Assembly (NCBI GenBank): GCA_937936215.1
Contig: CALGWX010000184.1
Span: forward strand, 1 to 9,872
DNA from: an uncultured Burkholderiaceae bacterium
GTDB lineage: Bacteria > Pseudomonadota > Gammaproteobacteria > Burkholderiales > Burkholderiaceae_F
DNA length: 9,872 bases
Reading direction: 5' to 3'
Shown in pieces: positions 7,395 to 9,872 of the stretch (position 1 is its first letter; the number at the start of each line of letters is the position of its first letter). A model generated the notes under the pieces. The model did not search any database and was not told where the DNA came from. It worked only from the letters and a program-made list of their open reading frames with translations. A program made the translations under genes and the position numbers.

Positions 7395-8090
7395 ATGATC
7401 GATGTCTATTCCTGGCCGACGCCCAATGGCCACAAGGTCCACATCATGCTCGAGGAGTGCGGCCTGCCGTACACCGTGCACGCCGTCGACATCGGCGCCG
7501 GCGACCAGTTCAAGCCTGAGTTCCTGGCCATCAGCCCCAACAACAAGATCCCGGCGATCGTCGACTCCGACGGCCCGGACGGGCAGCCGATCTCACTTTT
7601 TGAGTCGGGCGCGATCCTGATCTACCTCGCCGGCAAAACTGGCAGGTTCCTGCCCGCCGACGTGCGCGGCAAGTACGTCGCGCTGCAGTGGCTGATGTTC
7701 CAGATGGGCGGCCTCGGGCCGATGCTCGGGCAGGCGCAGCACTTCCGCATCTACGCGCCGGAGAAAATCGAGTACGCCATCAACCGCTACACCAACGAAG
7801 CGAAGCGTCTTTATGGCGTGATGAACAGGCGGCTGGGCGAGGTGGAGTACTTCGCGGGCGACTATGGCATCGCCGACATGGCGATGTTCCCTTGGGCACG
7901 GCTGCACGCCAACCAGGGCATCGATCTGGCGGAGTTTCCGAACGTCAAGCGCTGGCTCGACGCCATCGCCGAGCGGCCGGCGGTGCAGCGTGGGCTGCAG
8001 GTGCTGGCCGACCGCCGCAAGACGGTGGCGCAGCTCACGGACAAGGAGCGGCAGACGCTGTTCGGCGGCGGGCAGCAAGAGAAGCGCTGA
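7395..8090 (+). CDS. yfcG: Glutathione-dependent disulfide-bond oxidoreductase, YfcG-like GST
   Basis: This 231-residue cytosolic protein of the Nu-class/YfcG branch of the glutathione transferase superfamily reduces small disulfides with glutathione and has little classical transferase activity. The thioredoxin-like domain starts MIDVYSWPTPNGHK, with Thr9 and Asn11 at the positions that bind glutathione in E. coli YfcG. It continues with NNKIPAI (49-55, the cis-Pro53 segment) and FESGAILIYL (69-78, the gamma-glutamyl contact). QMGGLGPMLGQ (103-113) and the C-terminal-domain helix motif GIADMAMFPW (158-167) follow YfcG closely, and the length is near the family norm of about 215-235. I chose the ATG at 7395 over the TTG at 7389 because the Shine-Dalgarno (7384-7388) then sits 6 nt upstream. 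A Rho-independent terminator follows 7 nt after the stop. Confidence 0.93.
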   Translation: MIDVYSWPTPNGHKVHIMLEECGLPYTVHAVDIGAGDQFKPEFLAISPNNKIPAIVDSDGPDGQPISLFESGAILIYLAGKTGRFLPADVRGKYVALQWLMFQMGGLGPMLGQAQHFRIYAPEKIEYAINRYTNEAKRLYGVMNRRLGEVEYFAGDYGIADMAMFPWARLHANQGIDLAEFPNVKRWLDAIAERPAVQRGLQVLADRRKTVAQLTDKERQTLFGGGQQEKR

Positions 8091-8097
8091 CCGCGCC

Positions 8098-8122
8098 GGG
8101 CCGCTACTGCAGCGGCCCTTTT
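8098..8122 (+). terminator. Rho-independent terminator of yfcG
   Basis: The arms GGGCCGCT (8098-8105) and AGCGGCCC (8111-8118) pair perfectly over 8 bp with a 5-nt loop and are followed by TTTT (8119-8122). It begins 7 nt after the yfcG stop and acts in the plus direction. It overlaps the last codons and the stop (8104-8106) of the convergent DUF1178 gene. On the minus strand there is no T-run after the stem, so it should be one-directional. Confidence 0.85.
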
Positions 8123-8547
8123 AGCAGGTGCGGGAAGGGAATCGGCATGACCTTGATGCCCTCCTCTTCCAGTGCCTGCGCTTCTTCCCTGGATGTCACG
8201 CCGCGGATGCCGCGCTCCGGCGCCTCCTTGTAGTGGATGCGCCGCGCCTCTTCGGCGAAGCGTTCGCCGACGTCCTCGGTGCCGGCGACGATCTCGCGCG
8301 CGATCTTCAGGAACGCGGCCTGCAACTGCTCGGGCGTCGGCATCGCCGCCGTCTGCTGCTTGGCGGCCGACGGCGGCTCGGCGCCGCGATTGATCCGCGG
8401 CGCCGAAAGCGCCTTGCTGATTGCGCTCGAGCCGCACAGCGGACACTTCACCTGGCCGGCAGCCAGCTGCGCCTCGAAGGCCTCAGCGGAGGCGAACCAG
8501 CCCTCGAAAGCGTGCTGCTGCTTGCAACGGAGGTTGAAGACTTTCAA
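8104..8547 (-). CDS. DUF1178 family putative zinc-ribbon protein
   Basis: This 147-residue protein of unknown function resembles the DUF1178 family of Proteobacteria. With the TTG at 8547 as start it begins (M)KVFNLRC, the usual opening of the family. Cys8, His12, Cys35 and Cys38 (LRCKQQH and CPLCG) look like a zinc-binding set. EGWFASAEAFEAQL (15-28) and SAPRIN are further family marks, followed by a charged helical region and a conserved C-terminal IHYKEAPERGIRGV block. Longer versions starting at GTG 8607 or ATG 8595 would begin inside the tRNA-Leu gene and are unlikely. No strong Shine-Dalgarno is seen in the 18 nt between tRNA and TTG. It is probably transcribed through the tRNA. Its 3' end overlaps the yfcG terminator. 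No function is claimed. Confidence 0.85.
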   Translation of the reverse strand: MKVFNLRCKQQHAFEGWFASAEAFEAQLAAGQVKCPLCGSSAISKALSAPRINRGAEPPSAAKQQTAAMPTPEQLQAAFLKIAREIVAGTEDVGERFAEEARRIHYKEAPERGIRGVTSREEAQALEEEGIKVMPIPFPHLLKGPLQ

Positions 8548-8565
8548 GGCCGGCTCGATGGAAGT

Positions 8566-8656
8566 TGGTGCCGCGGGCCGGACTCGAACCGGCATGGGCG
8601 CTATCACGCCCGGCGGATTTTAAGTCCGCTGTGTCTACCGATTTCACCACCGCGGC
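8566..8656 (-). tRNA. tRNA-Leu (anticodon UAA), CCA encoded
   Basis: Read on the minus strand, the acceptor arms GCCGCGG (8656-8650) and CCGCGGC (8576-8570) pair over 7 bp, followed by discriminator A (8569) and an encoded CCA (8568-8566). The anticodon stem GCGGA/TCCGC encloses the loop CTTAAAA, so the anticodon is TAA (8622-8620). A long variable arm (class II tRNA) precedes a T-arm with stem GCCGG/CCGGC. The total of 91 nt suits tRNA-Leu, and the body resembles bacterial tRNA-Leu(UAA). The DUF1178 gene follows on the same strand 18 nt downstream. Confidence 0.96.
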
Positions 8657-9208
8657 GCTCGAGAGTCTTCATGTAAGCCCACCCTTGGCTACACGTCTCC
8701 GGCCCGCGCAGGCATCCACAGCCGGCCGGCGTCAGCGCGGCGACTCGGGCTCCGCGCTGGAGTCGAATCCGCTGTCACCGCCGCTCGGGCCCGATCGATG
8801 CCCTTGCGATCGATCACGCCACGCCGCCGCCCCGAAGAATCGCCTGATCGGCCGCCTCGGCCCATGCAAACGCATTGTATGTCGCCGTCTGGCACCGTGA
8901 ATTGCCCCTCGCCGCCCGGCGACGCCGATCTCGGCCAGCGCCGCGGCTTGCGGCGGCAGCCCGATTACCCAGCGAGAGACACCGAAAGTCTGCCGATGCT
9001 GACCGCCGTCCCGTCGCCGCACCTGCATCGCGCCACGCTTGTCCACGCAGGCGCTCGTGATTTGACCCTCTGTCGATACGTTCTCGAGGCTCGCCGCAAA
9101 CAAGCTCGCCCGGCGATTCAAGGCGCCGGCCAGACCTCTGTTTGGCATCCGACGTGCCTCGATCGGTCACCTGACCGTCATCAGCGCGTCACAGCAATCA
9201 CTCAGCAC
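8657..9208. other. About 550 bp with no convincing gene
   Basis: This gap separates the tRNA-Leu from the operator-like palindrome of the lacI-type gene. Frames on both strands are open for up to about 140 codons, but their translations (Arg/Ala-rich, no recognisable motifs) look like noise from high GC. The promoter of the tRNA should lie near 8660-8710 on the minus strand, but I could not find a clean one. Visible elements are a CGACTC/GAGTCG inverted repeat near 8740-8765, two GATCGAT copies near 8792-8813, and a mis-spaced sigma-54-like sequence at about 8890. Codon structure is poorer than in the genes to the left, so this may be decayed sequence. Confidence 0.5.
9164..9177. repeat. Inverted repeat CGGTCA-CC-TGACCG
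   Basis: The 6-bp arms CGGTCA (9164-9169) and TGACCG (9172-9177) are separated by 2 bp. They lie about 60 bp before the start of the lacI-type gene. The size and symmetry suit a dimeric regulator, but 6-bp arms can arise by chance. It could be a second operator or part of a promoter region. Confidence 0.35.
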
Positions 9209-9222
9209 TGAAATCGATTTCA
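9209..9222. promoter_or_regulatory. LacI-family-type operator palindrome
   Basis: TGAAATCGATTTCA is a perfect 14-bp palindrome with a central CG, the form typical of LacI-family operators. It lies 16 nt upstream of the TTG start of the LacI-type regulator, so autoregulation of that gene is the natural reading. Perfect symmetry and AT content unlike the surroundings make chance less likely. Binding by the adjacent protein is inference. Confidence 0.7.
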
Positions 9223-9238
9223 CTCTTCATCGAACTGC

Positions 9239-9616
9239 TTGTCCGTACTGCGTCGTCCCACGATCAAGGATGTCGCCCGGCGCGCCGGCGTCTCACCTGC
9301 CACGGTGTCGCGGGTGCTCAACGGCTCAGCGGCGGTGGCCTCCGACACCGCTGCCCGCGTTCGGCGTGCCGTGCAGGCGCTGGCCTTCAGTCCTAGCCTT
9401 GCCGGTCGAACGCTGCGGGCCGCGCGTACGCGCAGCCTCGGCGTCGTGGTGCCGACCTTGACCAACCCCGTCTTTGCCGAGTGTCTCGCAGGAATCGAGG
9501 CAGCAGCGCGTCGGCGCAGTCACACGTTGAGCCTGGTCAGCACCGCGTATCGCGCTGAAGCAGAAGCGGATGCCGTGCAGGCTCTGTTGCGCCAGCGCGT
9601 TGACGGGCTCGTGCTG
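9239..9616 (+). pseudogene. LacI-family transcriptional regulator, truncated after about 126 codons
   Basis: The N-terminal helix-turn-helix DVARRAGVSPATVSRVLN (11-28) is the LacI-family DNA-binding head, followed by hinge-type sequence (ALAFSPSLAGRTLR, 47-60) and the start of the sugar-binding-protein-like core, SLGVVVPTLTNPVFAECLAG (66-85) to RVDGLVL (120-126). A full protein would be about 330-345 residues, so nearly two thirds of the effector domain is missing. Family resemblance ends at 9616, where unrelated sequence begins. The frame stays open to the window end with no stop, giving a nonsense tail. The only in-frame start after the upstream TGA (9209-9211) is TTG 9239, and I see no good Shine-Dalgarno. 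The truncated product keeps its DNA-binding head but should lack effector response. It could be an assembly chimera instead of a true pseudogene. Confidence 0.82.
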
Positions 9617-9700
9617 CATGACCTGGGGCATGACGCCGTACCACAGGGTGCGCAGCTTGCCGGCGCCGATCGCCTCCAGCGCCTCCTGTGGCTTGACATC
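9617..9700 (-). pseudogene. Fragment of an ABC permease EAA loop (PhnE-like)
   Basis: On the minus strand, 28 codons read DVKPQEALEAIGAGK then LRTLWYGVMPQVM. This fits the EAA-loop consensus of binding-protein-dependent permeases (E-A-x, 3 residues, G, 9 residues, then x-x-L/M-P) and resembles the segment ending VLPQVMP of phosphonate permease PhnE. On both sides the frame changes to unrelated sequence: antisense of the lacI-type gene below 9617, and the putative insertion-sequence end above 9700. It is therefore a remnant of a permease gene cut at both ends and inverted relative to the regulator. The identification rests on a short stretch, and another ABC permease family is possible. Confidence 0.5.
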
Positions 9701-9738
9701 GGGGCGATGTCCCAAAGTCTGTTGAACGCGCGAGCTGA

Positions 9739-9806
9739 GGTGGCGGCTCCTTCGACCCGCATGCGAGAGCATGCGGGTTGCCTCGCAAGCAACCGAAGGA
9801 GCCACC
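9739..9806 (+). promoter_or_regulatory. Nested hairpin sequestering the transposase ribosome-binding site
   Basis: Outer arms GGTGGCGGCTCCTTCG (9739-9754) and CGAAGGAGCCACC (9794-9806) pair over 13 bp with a 3-nt CGG bulge on the left. Directly inside, ACCCGCATGC (9755-9764) and GCATGCGGGT (9769-9778) pair perfectly over 10 bp around a GAGA loop, leaving 15 unpaired nt (9779-9793) on the right. The Shine-Dalgarno GAAGGAG (9795-9801), 8 nt before the ATG at 9810, is wholly inside the right outer arm. Transcripts entering from outside would fold this and block translation. Confidence 0.7.
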
Positions 9807-9809
9807 GAG

Positions 9810-9872
9810 ATGAAGTCTCACACGAAGTCGTCGTTGCGGGCCGTGCCCGCTGCGCAGGTTCAGATCTCGCTG
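9810..9872 (+). CDS. Putative transposase N-terminus (3' end off the window)
   Basis: Only 21 codons are visible: an ATG at 9810 with a good Shine-Dalgarno (GAAGGAG, 8-nt spacing) and a basic N-terminus MKSHTKSSLRAVPAAQVQISL. The S-L-R-A-V-P-x-x-Q-V-x-x-S-L pattern resembles the start of some IS256-like (mutator-type) transposases of Betaproteobacteria. That is recognition from memory on a very short stretch, so the family is uncertain. The hairpin leader and position at a break in two other genes support a mobile element. The frame is different from the read-through of the truncated lacI-type gene. Confidence 0.45.
   Translation, partial: MKSHTKSSLRAVPAAQVQISL

Larger units (their letters stand above)
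9701..9872 (+). mobile_element. Putative left end of an insertion sequence (runs off the window)
   Basis: Permease-like homology ends at about 9700, and a transposase-like reading frame starts at 9810. The segment GGCGATGTCCCAAAGTCTG (9702-9720) has the look of an IS256-type terminal inverted repeat. This is from memory of the style of such ends, not a match I could verify. The leader contains a large nested hairpin that hides the transposase Shine-Dalgarno, a known feature of insertion sequences. The exact end and any target duplication cannot be set without the right end. Confidence 0.45.

Noticed and set aside
8548..8607. N-terminal extension of the DUF1178 protein to GTG 8607 or ATG 8595
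   Set aside because: These starts lie inside the tRNA-Leu gene, and the extra residues are translations of the tRNA. Family resemblance starts at the TTG at 8547.
8740..8775. Possible tRNA remnant or attachment site around GGAGTCGAATCC
   Set aside because: The T-arm-like sequence does not pair properly, no cloverleaf can be formed, and it does not repeat the tRNA-Leu 3' end.
8565..8900. Plus-strand frame with GLEPAWALSRPADFKSAV, and an overlapping one with GPDSNRHG
   Set aside because: These are the well-known spurious translations across the antisense of a tRNA-Leu gene that recur in databases. They are not proteins.
8890..8906. Sigma-54-like promoter TGGCAC...TTGC
   Set aside because: The GG and GC elements are 11 nt apart, not the strict 10, and no gene follows at a suitable distance.
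8814..9170. Minus-strand open frames in the 8.7-9.2 kb gap, one ending in an amidase-like NAFAWAEAADQAILRGG
   Set aside because: The resemblance is short and without any amidase catalytic motif. The codon pattern looks random and there is no credible start or ribosome-binding site.
9617..9872. Continuation of the lacI-type reading frame to the end of the window as real protein
   Set aside because: After GLVL the residues no longer follow the LacI core. The open frame only reads through antisense permease sequence and the mobile-element leader.
1..9872. CRISPR array, tandem repeats, riboswitch, defence or toxin-antitoxin genes
   Set aside because: I looked on both strands and saw no regularly spaced repeats, no recognisable riboswitch core and no such gene families.

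Overview
The window is GC-rich with strong codon-position bias, and its proteins resemble those of Betaproteobacteria (Burkholderiales/Rhodocyclales-like). That placement is inferred from protein style, since no rRNA is present. It looks like ordinary chromosome for about 9.2 kb, followed by a damaged, mobile-element-bearing right end.

Positions 1-4570 (+ strand) hold the end of a branched-chain-amino-acid-type (HAAT) ABC uptake operon: livF (its start lies off the window), a periplasmic substrate-binding protein, livH and livM, then a YigI-like acyl-CoA thioesterase. No livG is present, so it may lie upstream. Hairpins sit in the two larger intercistronic gaps. The long gap before livH carries a near-perfect 12-bp stem starting 7 nt after the binding-protein stop.

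Positions 4577-7299 (- strand) hold two convergent genes: a zinc-independent quinone-oxidoreductase-like MDR protein, then an aldehyde dehydrogenase of the P5C-dehydrogenase type. Together with the transporter and thioesterase they suggest uptake and oxidation of an amino, aromatic or branched acid. The substrate cannot be read from the sequence.

Positions 7395-8656 hold a yfcG-type glutathione disulfide-bond oxidoreductase (+) with a good Rho-independent terminator. Convergent to it is a small DUF1178 zinc-ribbon gene (-) that seems to start at TTG only 18 nt after the CCA end of a tRNA-Leu(UAA) gene.

Positions 8657-9208 have no convincing gene. From 9209 there is a perfect 14-bp palindrome of LacI-family operator type, then a LacI-family regulator gene whose homology stops abruptly at about 9616. 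An inverted 84-bp piece resembling an ABC permease EAA loop (PhnE-like) follows. From about 9701 there is what looks like the left end of an insertion sequence. Its transposase-like reading frame (start 9810, running off the window) has its Shine-Dalgarno sequence inside a long nested hairpin. This right end is the most unusual part of the window. I found no CRISPR array, no obvious defence system and nothing I would call a wholly new multi-gene system.
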